Source: an uncultured Fastidiosipila sp.
Lineage (GTDB): Bacteria > Bacillota > Clostridia > Saccharofermentanales > Fastidiosipilaceae
NCBI GenBank assembly: GCA_947253875.1
Contig: CAMYAM010000009.1
Location: forward strand, 10,220-74,219
Length of the DNA: 64,000 nucleotides
Direction of reading: 5' to 3'
The stretch's first letter is position 1, and each line of letters starts with the position of its first letter. Made by a program: the position numbers and the translations under genes. The notes under the pieces are model-generated. The model did not search any database and was not told where the DNA came from. It saw only the letters and a list, made by a program, of their open reading frames with translations. Shown here piece after piece: positions 27,950 to 37,412 of the stretch.

Positions 27950-29023
27950 ATGGCAAATAGAAAAATAATAGATAAACTTTTACGTAAAGCAGCACGAAAT
28001 GATAATGTTCTTTCATATAGTGAAATAATGAAAACTATAGAGGATGCTGAAATTGACGTTGATGAAACTGAGCAAATTTTAGATGCATTAGAAGAAGCAG
28101 AAGTTACAATAGATGCTGACAATATAATTGATGTAGACGATGATGACGACGATGATAACGACGATGATTTTGATAGCAAGAAAAATGCTCAAATCGCAGT
28201 TGATGATCCAGTAAGAATGTACTTGAAAGAAATTGGTAAGGTTGAATTGCTTACAGCTGACGAAGAAAAGGCTCTAGCGCAAAGACGCGATGAGGGAGAC
28301 AAAGAAGCTCGTGATCACTTAGCTGAGGCAAACTTAAGACTAGTTGTATCTATAGCAAAACGCTATACAGGTAGAGGTTTATCTTTCCTGGATTTAATCC
28401 AAGAGGGTAACTTAGGTCTATTAAAAGCTGTTGAGAAATTCGAATGGGAAAAAGGATTTAAATTTTCTACGTATGCAACTTGGTGGATAAGACAATCAAT
28501 AACCAGAGCTATTGCTGACCAGGCTCGTACAATCCGTATTCCAGTACATATGGTTGAAACTATTAATAAAACCATAAGAGTTCAAAGACAATTAGTTCAA
28601 GAATTAGGTCGCGAACCTGAAATAGAAGAACTTGCAGCAGAAACAGATATGTCACCTGAAAAAGTTAGAAATATTATGCGAATCTCGCAACATCCAGTTT
28701 CTCTGGAGAAACCAATAGGTGAAGAGGAAGATAGTCACTTGGGTGATTTCATACCAGATGATGACATACCATCCCCAGAACAACAAGCTTCATTTACTTT
28801 ATTAAAAGAACAATTAAATGAAGTTTTGGGTACTTTAGTAAAAAGAGAAGAAAAAGTATTGAGACTACGTTTTGGTTTAGATGATGGACGCCCAAGAACA
28901 CTTGAAGAAGTTGGTAAAGAGTTTGGCGTTACTAGAGAAAGGATTAGGCAGATTGAAGCCAAGGCTTTGCGTAAACTAAGACACCCTTCTAGAAGTAAAA
29001 AACTCAAAGATTACTTAGTATAG
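27950..29023 (+). CDS. rpoD: RNA polymerase sigma factor RpoD (SigA)
   Basis: The primary sigma factor, 357 residues. A reduced region 1.1 is followed by an almost pure Asp stretch (residues 63-74), then region 1.2 ([21 protein letters not shown]), region 2 ([38 protein letters not shown]), region 3, and region 4.2 ([29 protein letters not shown]) for -35 recognition. GGGGAGG precedes ATG 27950. The promoters seen here (TTGACA/TATAAT type) are the ones this factor should read. Confidence 0.98.
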   Translation: MANRKIIDKLLRKAARNDNVLSYSEIMKTIEDAEIDVDETEQILDALEEAEVTIDADNIIDVDDDDDDDNDDDFDSKKNAQIAVDDPVRMYLKEIGKVELLTADEEKALAQRRDEGDKEARDHLAEANLRLVVSIAKRYTGRGLSFLDLIQEGNLGLLKAVEKFEWEKGFKFSTYATWWIRQSITRAIADQARTIRIPVHMVETINKTIRVQRQLVQELGREPEIEELAAETDMSPEKVRNIMRISQHPVSLEKPIGEEEDSHLGDFIPDDDIPSPEQQASFTLLKEQLNEVLGTLVKREEKVLRLRFGLDDGRPRTLEEVGKEFGVTRERIRQIEAKALRKLRHPSRSKKLKDYLV

Positions 29024-29046
29024 GAACAGCTTGGATCGAATTTATA

Positions 29047-29883
29047 GTGAATAATTTAAACGAAAGAAAAAAGAATATCAAATTAAGTAAAAGATTGGAA
29101 ACTATACTCAGGTTAATTCCGGATACTTGTAATTATTTAGTTGATGTTGGTTGCGATCACGGTCATTTATCCGATGCTTTTCTAAGATTGGCTGCGGAAA
29201 ACAAAGCACTTTTAATTGACCTGCGCGAACAACCATTAGAGCGAGCGAAGCATAACTTGTTAGTTAAATCTAAGCATTCTCCTGAAAAACTTGTATTTTC
29301 TTTAAGTTCAGGTTTAAACGCATGGGATCCAAATTCGAAGAATTTTTATAAGCAAAACAATTTTTCAGAAACTGACGTAAATGATACTTGCATAGTAATA
29401 GCAGGTCTTGGAGCTAAAGAAATTATAAATATTTTTGCAGACAAACTGGACCAACTAAGTGCTACAGATATGGATTCAAATGTTGATGTTTACATGATTA
29501 TTCAGGCTATGCGTAATCAAGAGAATATACGTTTATTCATGAGAGAAAATGGATTTCCTTTGTTAAATCAATCTATAGTAGAAGACAAAGATTTTGTATA
29601 CAGTGTTGATTTATATAAGGTTAATTTATCAAAAGTTACATCATATCCTGAATTGAAAAGCACTAACAATATAGTTGATTTTCTTGGTTTAGAATTTTTA
29701 AAATCTTTAAAAGAAGATACGCAAACCGAAAATAATAAATATATTATGCAGAAATATTTAGAGCGCCAAATAAGAATTGCGGTAAAAGAAGCGAAGAGCT
29801 TACCAGAGCAATTATTTGAAGAACGTATGAATATGATAAAAGACATGAGAAACTATCTAAAAATTAGCTTGGAAGAGCATTAA
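29047..29883 (+). CDS. trmK: tRNA (adenine(22)-N1)-methyltransferase TrmK
   Basis: The 278-residue class I methyltransferase starts with LSKRLETILRLIPDTCNYLVD-type sequence, has the SAM motif VDVGCDHGHLSDAFLR, acidic loop LIDLREQPLERA and VIAGLGAKEIINI. These are the hallmarks of B. subtilis YqfN/TrmK, which methylates A22 of tRNAs. The start is GTG 29047; the ribosome-binding site is weak (TTGGA about 12 bases upstream). The next gene, a NIF3 protein, begins 18 bases later, matching the rpoD-trmK-yqfO order of bacilli and clostridia. Confidence 0.92.
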   Translation: MNNLNERKKNIKLSKRLETILRLIPDTCNYLVDVGCDHGHLSDAFLRLAAENKALLIDLREQPLERAKHNLLVKSKHSPEKLVFSLSSGLNAWDPNSKNFYKQNNFSETDVNDTCIVIAGLGAKEIINIFADKLDQLSATDMDSNVDVYMIIQAMRNQENIRLFMRENGFPLLNQSIVEDKDFVYSVDLYKVNLSKVTSYPELKSTNNIVDFLGLEFLKSLKEDTQTENNKYIMQKYLERQIRIAVKEAKSLPEQLFEERMNMIKDMRNYLKISLEEH

Positions 29884-29901
29884 TGAAATGGAGTTGAGTA
29901 A

Positions 29902-30768
29902 ATGAAGCTAAAAAATATTATAGATTATTTAGAACACTTTGCCCCGGTAAGTTGGCAAGAGGATTGGGATAATGCAGGACTACAAGTAGGTGATTATAAT
30001 CAAGATGTCAAAAAGATTGTATTGGCTTTAGATGCTGATGATAGGGCTTTAGAATATTGTAAAGAAGTAGAAGCTGATCTTCTAATTACTCATCATCCTC
30101 TAATTTTTGGTGGTTTAAAATCTTTGAAGTATCATATTCCTGAAGAAAGAATTATTAGTGAATTTATTAAAAATAATATAAGTGTGTACTCAATGCATAC
30201 TAATATAGATAAAGTTCCATGGGGAACAAACTATGCCTTAGCAAAGATGATAGGTTTAGAAGATTATATTGTTGAAGAGCCACTTTTTCCTGAATATTCA
30301 CATGAGTTTAAAGATTTAAGCTCAGAATTTAAAAATCAATTTAATCAACGTATTACAGGTTTTGTTTCAGTAGCAGAAATTAATAGTACAAGATTAGATT
30401 TACTTAATAAATGTAGAGAAACTTTTAAAACTGATGCGGATATTAATTTTGAAAACGATGCACCAAGTAAAAAAGTTGCAATTTCTGGTGGGTCTTTTGA
30501 TAAAGACTGGATTGATAAAGTCTATCATAGTGGTATAGATACTATAATTACTGGTGAGATGAAGTATCATGATCAGATATTATGTAGAGAGAGAAATATG
30601 GCTGTTATTGTGTTAGGCCACGACGTAAGTGAAAATCCAGTATGTAAGTCGTTTGCTTATATTCTTAAACTTTTACATAACTCTAGGAAAAATGCTGATA
30701 GCTATAACTCAGAAATTGATGAATTTTCTGTAGAGTATTTTCCGAGACTTAAATATGATAATTTTTAA
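29902..30768 (+). CDS. NIF3/YqfO-family dinuclear metal-binding protein
   Basis: The 288-residue protein has family motifs SWQEDWDNAGLQVG, LLITHHPLIFGGLKSL and HTNIDKVPWGTNYALA near the N-terminus and LGHDVSENPV near the C-terminus; the His and Asp residues in them bind two metals in known structures. It is shorter than B. subtilis YqfO and lacks the central CutA-like insertion. Often labelled GTP cyclohydrolase I type 2, but that activity is poorly supported for most members, so I leave the function open. It follows trmK. Confidence 0.9.
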   Translation: MKLKNIIDYLEHFAPVSWQEDWDNAGLQVGDYNQDVKKIVLALDADDRALEYCKEVEADLLITHHPLIFGGLKSLKYHIPEERIISEFIKNNISVYSMHTNIDKVPWGTNYALAKMIGLEDYIVEEPLFPEYSHEFKDLSSEFKNQFNQRITGFVSVAEINSTRLDLLNKCRETFKTDADINFENDAPSKKVAISGGSFDKDWIDKVYHSGIDTIITGEMKYHDQILCRERNMAVIVLGHDVSENPVCKSFAYILKLLHNSRKNADSYNSEIDEFSVEYFPRLKYDNF

Positions 30769-30777
30769 TAATTAATA

Positions 30778-30783
30778 TATAAT
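30778..30783 (+). promoter_or_regulatory. -10 element for RNase P RNA
   Basis: TATAAT at 30778-30783 ends 8 bases before the inferred 5' end of RNase P RNA. No good -35 is seen within the end of the preceding gene. Confidence 0.5.
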
Positions 30784-30791
30784 TGGCTGCA

Positions 30792-31143
30792 AATACTGAG
30801 ATAATTGGACAATCGCGGGCAGATATCGAAAGGTACTGCGTGAGGAAAGTCCGGGCTCTTTAGAACCAAGGGTGCCGGGTAACTCCCGGTGAAGGTGACT
30901 TTAAGGAAAGTGCAACAGAAATATACCGCCAAATTATTGGTAAGGGTGGAAAGGTAGTGTAAGAGACTACCGGCTTTTTGGTAACACGAAGCGTCCATGT
31001 AAACCCCATCCGGAGCAACATCGTGGAGGAACATATGCTGAGGTTCAAGCGTTCCTAGGAGATGGCTGGAACCATTTAGAGATATTTGGTCTAGATAAAT
31101 GATTGTCCTCGACAGAACCCGGCTTATAGATTATCTCAGTATT
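30792..31143 (+). ncRNA. rnpB: RNase P RNA (bacterial type A)
   Basis: The catalytic RNA that matures tRNA 5' ends. The conserved core GAGGAAAGTCCGGGCTC (30842-30858) and the 3' core ACAGAACCCGGCTTAT (31112-31127) pair in the conserved P4 region. P1 is an unbroken 14-bp helix, AATACTGAGATAAT (30792-30805) with ATTATCTCAGTATT (31130-31143). The overall size of about 352 bases fits type A. The ends are defined by P1 and may extend by a few bases. Apparent reading frames inside it are not real. Confidence 0.95.
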
Positions 31144-31203
31144 ACTTTTATAAAATGCACATGTGAATTTAGAAAATAAAAACTACACAGAAATAAAAAC
31201 AAT

Positions 31204-31232
31204 TTGCATAAGTACTTTACTTACTGTATAAT
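31204..31232 (+). promoter_or_regulatory. Promoter of rpsO
   Basis: TTGCAT (31204-31209), a 17-base spacer and TATAAT (31227-31232). The leader to the ATG is about 75 bases; it could hold an S15 autoregulatory structure, but I cannot fold one with confidence. Confidence 0.75.
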
Positions 31233-31314
31233 TCGACTTCGTACTTTATCTTGGTTTTGAGAATAGTCCACTTTTTACTAAGATATCGTGAATTAAATTT
31301 TAGGAGGAATTACT

Positions 31315-31578
31315 ATGGACAAGAATAGAAAACAAGAGTTGATTAAAGAGTTTGCTTTGCATGAGGGTGATACAGGTTCACCAGAAGTTCAAGTAGCTCT
31401 TTTAACAGAGAGAATTAAAGATCTTACAGAACATCTTAAGGTTCACAAACATGACCACCACTCAAGACGTGGTTTGTTGAAAATGGTTGGTGAACGTAAA
31501 TCTCTTCTTAACTATTTAAGAAAAGAAGACATTGAACGTTATCGTGATCTAATTGCTCGTTTAGGACTAAGAAAATAA
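31315..31578 (+). CDS. rpsO: 30S ribosomal protein S15
   Basis: The 87-residue S15 has the family motifs [19 protein letters not shown] and [25 protein letters not shown]. It binds the central domain of 16S rRNA early in assembly. AGGAGG lies 8 bases before ATG 31315. It is monocistronic with its own promoter and terminator, followed by pnp after 229 bases, the common rpsO-pnp arrangement. Confidence 0.98.
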   Translation: MDKNRKQELIKEFALHEGDTGSPEVQVALLTERIKDLTEHLKVHKHDHHSRRGLLKMVGERKSLLNYLRKEDIERYRDLIARLGLRK

Positions 31579-31619
31579 TTCTAGCAATTTGCACAAATAT
31601 CAATTTGTATTATAATGAG

Positions 31620-31647
31620 TAGGCAGGCTAAGTTCCTGCCTATTTTA
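31620..31647 (+). terminator. Rho-independent terminator after rpsO
   Basis: TAGGCAGG (31620-31627) pairs with CCTGCCTA (31635-31642), followed by TTTTATATT. Confidence 0.88.
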
Positions 31648-31806
31648 TATTAAAGACATTATGTGAGTAGATAGTAGAACGAGTTTATCTTTGATTTAGA
31701 GATGATTTCTTAGATTCATGTACACTACTAATTTTGTATAGACTGCATATTATTAGAAGATAGATTGGTTCTACGACCTACAGCATAATGCTAAATGGAG
31801 GTTTTA

Positions 31807-34053
31807 ATGAAAAAAGTTTTTACAAAGGAATTAGCTGGTAGAGAGCTTAAAGTCACTATGGGTGAATGGGCTCAATTAGCTAATGCATCTGTATTAATCC
31901 AGTATGGTGATACAACTGTATTATCAACAGCGACAGCATCACCAGAACCAAAACCAGGCATAGATTTCTTCCCATTAAGTGTTGACTATGAAGAGAAGAT
32001 GTATGCAGTTGGTAGATTCCCAGGAGGATTCTTAAAACGTGAAGGTAGACCAAGTGAACATGCTACTGTTACAGCCAGAACTATTGACCGTGGTTTAAGA
32101 CCAATGTTCCCTAAAGACTTACGTAATGACGTTGTTTTATCCAATACAATTCTGGTCATAGATGAAGTAAATTCCCCTGAGTTTTGTGCCACTTTCGGAT
32201 CATCTTTAGCACTAGCAGTATCCGATATTCCTTTTAATGGACCAATAGCTAATATTAATGTTGGATTAATTGATGGCGAAATTATTATCAACCCAACATT
32301 AGAGCAACAAAAGGTAAGTGATCTTGACTTAGCATTAGCTGGTAGACGCGATAAGTTATCTATGATTGAAGCAGGTGCCAACGAAGTTCCTGATAAAAAA
32401 ATGTTGGAATGCATTGCAGAAGGTCAAAAATATATTGCTGAATTATGTGACTTCATCGATGAAATCGTTGCGGAAGTAGGAAAAGAAAAATTCGAATACA
32501 CAAGTCATGTTATTCCTGAAGAATTAATGAATGCGGCTTTAGATCTGATTGAAGCTGATGTAAAACGCGATATGATCGGCAAGGATAAAGATGCTCGTGA
32601 CGAAAAGTTATTAGTTTTATCTACAAAATTAAATGATTATATAGTAGATACCTATGGAGAAGAATCTGAATATCTAGAATTAAGTCCTGAAGTATTTGAT
32701 TTAATCCAAAAGAAAGTTGTTCGTGACCTATTAAAAGAAGGTATCAGAGTAGATGGTCGTGCAATTAATGAAATTAGACCATTGTCAGCTGAAGTTGATG
32801 TTTTACCTAGAGTCCATGGTTCATCAGTATTCTCACGTGGTGAAACTCAAGCTTTAAATATAGTTACATTGCAACCTATATCAAAAGCTCAAGTTATTGA
32901 TGGCTTAGGAATGGAAGAATACAAACGCTATATTCACCATTATAATTTCCCTGCATATAGTGTTGGCGAAGCTCGAGCTAGCAGGACACCAGGTAGACGT
33001 GAAATTGGACACGGTCAATTAGCTGAGAAAGCCCTATACGCTGTATTACCAGCAGAAGAAGATTTCCCATATGCTATAAGATCAGTTTCTGAAATTTTAA
33101 GTAGTAACGGTTCAACCTCACAAGCCTCTGTATGTTCATCTTGTATGTCTTTGATGGCTGCTGGTGTACCACTAACAAGACATGTTGCTGGTATCTCAAC
33201 AGGTTTAATTTCCAATCCAGAAGATGACGATGATTTTACTGTATTCATGGACTTACAAGGTGTAGAAGATTTCTACGGAGATATGGACTTTAAAGTTGCT
33301 GGTACTAGTGAAGGTATTACTGCAATTCAAGTTGACATTAAAAATGATGGTTTAACACAAGCTATGATTGAAGATGCTTTTGCTATGACTAAAAAAGGAC
33401 GTTTACAGATTATTAATGAAGTGATGGCGCCTGCAATTAGCGGTCCAAGAGCAGAACTAGCAGAGTTAGCTCCAAAAATTATCCAAACTAAAGTTCCAGT
33501 TGATAAAATTGGTGAAGTTATCGGTAAAGGTGGAAAAACAATTAATGATATTATTGAAAGAACTGGCGCAACAATCGAAATTGATGATGATGGTACAGTT
33601 TACATTTCAGGTCTAGACTTAAAAGCAATGGAAGAGGCTAAACTAATTGTTGAGGGTATTGTTACTGAACCTGAAGTTGGACAAATTTATGAAGGCCAAG
33701 TTACAAGAATTGAGAGCTATGGTGCATTTGTTGAGTATCTTCCAAGCAAAGAAGGTCTAGTTCATATTTCTAAGCTATCATGGGATAGAGTTAATGATGT
33801 TAATGATGTTCTAAATCTTGGTGATATTGTTAGAGTTAAAATTATGGATATTGATGATAGAGGAAGAGTTGATCTATCAATTAGAGATTTAACTGAAAAA
33901 CCAGAAGGTTTTGCCGAAGAATCATCTAGAAATGATAGAAATAACAAAGACCACAGAAATCATAGAAATGATAGGAATAAACGTAAGGATTTCGGTGATG
34001 ATCAAGCTTTAGCCAAACCACGTAAACCTCGTCAAAGAAGAGATAATGATTAA
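31807..34053 (+). CDS. pnp: Polyribonucleotide nucleotidyltransferase (PNPase)
   Basis: PNPase degrades RNA phosphorolytically from the 3' end. About 748 residues: two RNase PH-like domains (first with FFPLSVDYEEKMYAVGRFPGGF, in part; second with EGIRVDGRAINEIRPL and GRREIGHGQLAEKAL), then KH (VIGKGGKTINDIIERTGATI) and S1 (YEGQVTRIESYGAFVEY) domains. A basic, Asn- and Arg-rich tail follows. The start is ATG 31807, with TGGAGG 5 bases upstream; ATG 31795 overlaps that site. The 160-base leader after the rpsO terminator may be a regulatory region. Confidence 0.97.
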   Translation: MKKVFTKELAGRELKVTMGEWAQLANASVLIQYGDTTVLSTATASPEPKPGIDFFPLSVDYEEKMYAVGRFPGGFLKREGRPSEHATVTARTIDRGLRPMFPKDLRNDVVLSNTILVIDEVNSPEFCATFGSSLALAVSDIPFNGPIANINVGLIDGEIIINPTLEQQKVSDLDLALAGRRDKLSMIEAGANEVPDKKMLECIAEGQKYIAELCDFIDEIVAEVGKEKFEYTSHVIPEELMNAALDLIEADVKRDMIGKDKDARDEKLLVLSTKLNDYIVDTYGEESEYLELSPEVFDLIQKKVVRDLLKEGIRVDGRAINEIRPLSAEVDVLPRVHGSSVFSRGETQALNIVTLQPISKAQVIDGLGMEEYKRYIHHYNFPAYSVGEARASRTPGRREIGHGQLAEKALYAVLPAEEDFPYAIRSVSEILSSNGSTSQASVCSSCMSLMAAGVPLTRHVAGISTGLISNPEDDDDFTVFMDLQGVEDFYGDMDFKVAGTSEGITAIQVDIKNDGLTQAMIEDAFAMTKKGRLQIINEVMAPAISGPRAELAELAPKIIQTKVPVDKIGEVIGKGGKTINDIIERTGATIEIDDDGTVYISGLDLKAMEEAKLIVEGIVTEPEVGQIYEGQVTRIESYGAFVEYLPSKEGLVHISKLSWDRVNDVNDVLNLGDIVRVKIMDIDDRGRVDLSIRDLTEKPEGFAEESSRNDRNNKDHRNHRNDRNKRKDFGDDQALAKPRKPRQRRDND

Positions 34054-34077
34054 TTAAAGTTTTAAAGATATTAAGAA

Positions 34078-34107
34078 GAAAGTCGCTTAATTGCGGCTTT
34101 CTTTATA
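34078..34107 (+). terminator. Rho-independent terminator after pnp
   Basis: GAAAGTCGC (34078-34086) pairs with GCGGCTTTC (34093-34101, one G-U), followed by TTTATA. Confidence 0.85.
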
Positions 34108-34125
34108 TAAAAATGTAATAACTAT

Positions 34126-35139
34126 ATGAATAAACGCAATGAAAAAAAATTAAAAATCTTATACGTTAAAGATATTTTAGAAAACTATTCTTCTATGGAT
34201 ACCCCTTTGAATGCTCAAGATATAATCAACTATCTAGCTGATTATGAAATAGAAGCTGAAAGGAAAAGCATTTATGACGATATTAATGCTTTAATCGATT
34301 ATGGCTTAGATATCAATAGATTAAGTGGTAGAAATGGTGGATTTTATTTAAATAAAAGAGATTTTTCTTCAGAAGAAATTAGTACTTTATTAAGTACTTT
34401 TTCATCTTCGAAATATGTATCAATAAGATCAGTGTTGGATATGAAAGAAAAATTAAGTCCTTTACTAGGTAAAAATAATTTAAATAAGCTTAAACAACTT
34501 ATATACGTTCCAAATAGAGTTAATCAAAGTTACACTATATTATTTAGAAATATAGAAAAAATTAGTTCTGCAATTCTTGCTCAAGATATAATTTCTTTTA
34601 AATATCAAGAATGGATTATAAATACTGATGAAGGTCGAGTATCTTATAACCTTAAAAATAAACATGATGATTTAAATTACAGGGTATATCCATTAGCGAT
34701 AGTGTATTTTGAGCAAAATTATTATTTTATTGCTATTGATTTATTTGATGAACAAATTAAACATTTTCGCTTAGATAAGGCGATAGAATTAAATATAGTG
34801 GAATCAGCACCTAATGAAATAAAAAAACTAGGAACACGCTTCGATCCTGCAAAATATTCTACTAGTGTTTTCGATATGTTTAATGGTGAAGAAAAAACTA
34901 TTAGACTAAAATTTCATAAAGATATGATAGGTGTAATGATTGAAAAATTTGGAGAAAACTTAATAATTCTAAAAGATAAAGATAAGGATTATTTCCATAC
35001 GGCTCAATCAATTAGAGTCAGCAAAAAGTTTTTTGCTTGGTTATTATCTTATGATGGTAACATTAAATTAATAGCACCTGAGGCTATTGTTCAAGATTTT
35101 AAAGAATATATAAAAAGGAATTTAAAAAATTATGAATAA
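34126..35139 (+). CDS. YafY-type transcriptional regulator with WYL domain
   Basis: The 337-residue protein has an N-terminal HTH (residues about 5-65: LYVKDILENYSSMD, LNAQDIINYLADY) and a WYL domain (about 140-240: ISFKYQEW, RVYPLAIVYFEQNYYFIAID, IKHFRLDKAIELNI). The classical Trp-Tyr-Leu motif is replaced by YYF. A WCX-like C-terminal extension follows. WYL regulators sense nucleic acid or nucleotide ligands and often control stress or defence genes; the target here is unknown. No ribosome-binding site precedes ATG 34126. Its stop overlaps the next gene's ATG by 8 bases. Confidence 0.82.
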   Translation: MNKRNEKKLKILYVKDILENYSSMDTPLNAQDIINYLADYEIEAERKSIYDDINALIDYGLDINRLSGRNGGFYLNKRDFSSEEISTLLSTFSSSKYVSIRSVLDMKEKLSPLLGKNNLNKLKQLIYVPNRVNQSYTILFRNIEKISSAILAQDIISFKYQEWIINTDEGRVSYNLKNKHDDLNYRVYPLAIVYFEQNYYFIAIDLFDEQIKHFRLDKAIELNIVESAPNEIKKLGTRFDPAKYSTSVFDMFNGEEKTIRLKFHKDMIGVMIEKFGENLIILKDKDKDYFHTAQSIRVSKKFFAWLLSYDGNIKLIAPEAIVQDFKEYIKRNLKNYE

Positions 35140-35812
35140 CATGAAATTGTATTCTTCAAGTAATTTTATGGATGCAAAAAATGAAATTATTAATTCATTT
35201 TTGCATAGTTATGATTTAATTTGGAAAGCTATACCAAACATTTTTCACTTAATAAAAACTCTTACAAATTCTTTAGATAACAATTTTATTGAAATTCAGA
35301 CTGGAGTATTTGTTGATAAAACTGCAAAAATATCAAATAATGCAACTATTATTGGTCCTTGTATAATTGCTGCCAATGCTGAAATTAGAACTAATGCCTA
35401 TATTAGAGAAAATGTTTATATCGGAGAATCTACAATAATAGGTAATTCAAGTGAAATCAAAAATTCTATAATTTTAGATAATGCTGAGATACCCCATTTT
35501 AATTATGTTGGCGACTCTATATTAGGTAATTTTTCACACTTAGGAGCTGGAGCAGTAATTTCTAACTTTAGACAAGATAGAAGTAATATTAAAATACATT
35601 TGCATGACAACACAGTTATTGATTCAGACATTCAAAAGTTAGGTGCAGTAATTGCTGATCATGTAGAAATAGGTTCTAATGCTGTAATCAATTCAGGAAC
35701 GTTAATTGGGAAAGGATCAAGAGTTTATCCTTTAACGCAGACCCGCGGGGAGGTGCCTGCTAATCATATTCTTAAGACAGATAATAATTTATATCCAATT
35801 ATTACTAAATAG
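35132..35812 (+). CDS. Left-handed beta-helix acyltransferase-like protein (GlmU C-terminal type)
   Basis: 226 residues, with an N-terminal helical part (about 1-60) and a left-handed beta-helix built from hexapeptide repeats (about 65-200: KISNNATIIGPCIIAANAEI and continuing). It ends with PLTQTRGEVPANHILK. It resembles the clostridial proteins annotated as UDP-N-acetylglucosamine pyrophosphorylase-like, but the nucleotidyltransferase domain of real GlmU is absent. An acetyltransferase role in amino sugar metabolism is inferred. It overlaps the WYL gene by 8 bases and precedes galE, so it may serve envelope sugar synthesis. Confidence 0.75.
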   Translation: MNNMKLYSSSNFMDAKNEIINSFLHSYDLIWKAIPNIFHLIKTLTNSLDNNFIEIQTGVFVDKTAKISNNATIIGPCIIAANAEIRTNAYIRENVYIGESTIIGNSSEIKNSIILDNAEIPHFNYVGDSILGNFSHLGAGAVISNFRQDRSNIKIHLHDNTVIDSDIQKLGAVIADHVEIGSNAVINSGTLIGKGSRVYPLTQTRGEVPANHILKTDNNLYPIITK

Positions 35813-35868
35813 TGTTAAAATTTAAACTAAGATTTAACGTCATAAGTGAATATATACAGGAGGATATT

Positions 35869-36891
35869 ATGAAAAAACAAGTTTTAGTTACAGGTGGTGC
35901 AGGTTATATTGGTAGTCATACAATTATTTCTTTGTATAATTCTGGATATGAAGCAGTTATAGTTGATAATCTAAGTAATTCTAGTAAAGAAGCTGTTAGT
36001 AGGGTTGAAGAAATTGTTGGAAATAAGATACCTCTCTACATAGGTGATGTTTGTGATAAAGATCTTCTTAGAAGAATTTTCACAGAAAATGATATTTATG
36101 CTGTAATTCATTTTGCAGGTTACAAAGCTGTAGGGGAATCTGTAGCAAAACCAATTGAATATTATAGAAACAATATAGATTCGACATTAAGCTTACTAGA
36201 AGTAATGAGAGAATTTGACTGTAATAGATTTATATTTAGTTCTTCAGCGACTGTTTACGGAACAGATCATGAATCTCCATTGACAGAAGATTTATCAAAA
36301 TCAGCCTCAAATCCTTATGGCTGGACCAAAGTTTTCATCGAAGAAATTCTCGAAGATGTTTGTGTATCAAACCCTGAATTTAGTGTAGTTCTATTAAGAT
36401 ATTTCAATCCAATTGGTGCACATCAATCTGGAAAAATTGGTGAAGATCCAAAAGGAATTCCTAATAATATAATGCCTTATATTACTCAAGTGGCAATAGG
36501 TAAGCGAGAAAAATTGAATGTATTTGGTAATGACTATGATACACCAGACGGTACTGGAGTTAGAGATTACATTCACGTTGTAGACTTGGCAGATGGACAT
36601 GTTAAAGCATTAGATTACAGTGCAGAACATGTTGGTTGCTTAGCAGTAAACCTGGGAACAGGAAATGGATATAGTGTTTTGGATTTAGTTAATGCTTTTG
36701 AAAAAGCCAGTGGTGTTGAAATTCCATATGAAATAGTTGATAGGAGACCTGGTGACGCTGCAACAGTTTTTGCTGATCCAAGCAAAGCTAAAAAAGTTTT
36801 GAACTGGGAGGCTCAGTATGATCTAGAGCAAATGTGTGCAGATAGTTGGCGTTGGCAAAAAAATAATCCGCAAGGGTATTCTAAGTCTTAA
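35869..36891 (+). CDS. galE: UDP-glucose 4-epimerase
   Basis: About 340 residues from ATG 35869 (CAGGAGGATATT upstream; the frame is open further 5', but without a site). It is an extended short-chain dehydrogenase: the NAD motif VTGGAGYIGSHT is at residues 6-17, with catalytic SSSATVYG and YGWTK (YxxxK). RYFNPIGAHQSG and VRDYIHVVDLADGH are typical of GalE. It converts UDP-glucose and UDP-galactose for envelope glycan synthesis. It follows the hexapeptide-repeat gene. Confidence 0.95.
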   Translation: MKKQVLVTGGAGYIGSHTIISLYNSGYEAVIVDNLSNSSKEAVSRVEEIVGNKIPLYIGDVCDKDLLRRIFTENDIYAVIHFAGYKAVGESVAKPIEYYRNNIDSTLSLLEVMREFDCNRFIFSSSATVYGTDHESPLTEDLSKSASNPYGWTKVFIEEILEDVCVSNPEFSVVLLRYFNPIGAHQSGKIGEDPKGIPNNIMPYITQVAIGKREKLNVFGNDYDTPDGTGVRDYIHVVDLADGHVKALDYSAEHVGCLAVNLGTGNGYSVLDLVNAFEKASGVEIPYEIVDRRPGDAATVFADPSKAKKVLNWEAQYDLEQMCADSWRWQKNNPQGYSKS

Positions 36892-36917
36892 TATCTTAAT
36901 AAATAAAGGTAAAGTCT

Positions 36918-37256
36918 ATGAATTTAGATGCAGAAGAAAAAAGAAAAATAGAAGAGCAGGAGAGCTTTAGTAGAGAAACACTTAATGAAAATCAAAAAGT
37001 GTCCGAACAAATTTATGAAAAAGCTAATTCTGCTAGACATATGATGCAAAGAAATGAATTGCATAATGAAAATAACATGCGTCAAAAGCTATTAAAAAAT
37101 AGAAAAAAGAGATTAAATAAGAAAAAATTAAATATTCTTGTTTATGTATTATTTCTTTTATTATTAGCTTTATTAATATATCTATACTGGAATAATAAAG
37201 TTATTGTTAACCAGTGGTTTATGGATATATATGATTCGTTGCTAGAAAAATTTTAA
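36918..37256 (+). CDS. Small charged protein with one C-terminal transmembrane helix
   Basis: The 112-residue protein has a highly charged helical N-terminal two-thirds (rich in Glu, Lys, Asn; likely coiled coil), then a basic stretch (LLKNRKKRLNKKKLN), then a single hydrophobic helix (about residues 76-92, VYVLFLLLLALLIYLYW). The basic residues ahead of the helix suggest an N-in orientation. I do not recognise the family. AAAGG lies 9 bases before ATG 36918. It is closed by a strong terminator, so it ends the galE transcript. Confidence 0.7.
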   Translation: MNLDAEEKRKIEEQESFSRETLNENQKVSEQIYEKANSARHMMQRNELHNENNMRQKLLKNRKKRLNKKKLNILVYVLFLLLLALLIYLYWNNKVIVNQWFMDIYDSLLEKF

Positions 37257-37287
37257 TTCTGTAATTATATTAATATAGAAATACACT

Positions 37288-37330
37288 AAACCTTTTCATA
37301 TTTCCTGACTGGAAAATGAAGAGGTTTTTT
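37288..37330 (+). terminator. Strong Rho-independent terminator before groES
   Basis: AAACCTTTTCAT (37288-37299) pairs with ATGAAGAGGTTT over 12 bp (one G-U). The helix continues with TTTCC, loop TGACT, GGAAA. A T-tract follows. Confidence 0.9.
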
Positions 37331-37375
37331 GTTTTAGTTTGTAAATATTTGGTATTCTTATTCACCATTTGTTAA

Positions 37376-37404
37376 TTGACTTTATTTGACATTAAGATTA
37401 TTAT
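37376..37404 (+). promoter_or_regulatory. groESL promoter
   Basis: TTGACT (37376-37381), a 17-base spacer and TATTAT (37399-37404). Transcription should start about 37411, just at the CIRCE operator. A nearby TTGACA at 37386 has no matching -10. Confidence 0.75.
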
Positions 37405-37412
37405 AGAATTTG

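Noticed and set aside
30765..31048. Two minus-strand open frames of 62-89 codons
   Set aside because: They overlie the RNase P RNA, whose secondary structure and conserved core explain the sequence.
31233..31314. S15 autoregulatory leader before rpsO
   Set aside because: The 75-base leader shows no pairing I could fold with confidence; left as a possibility in the promoter entry.
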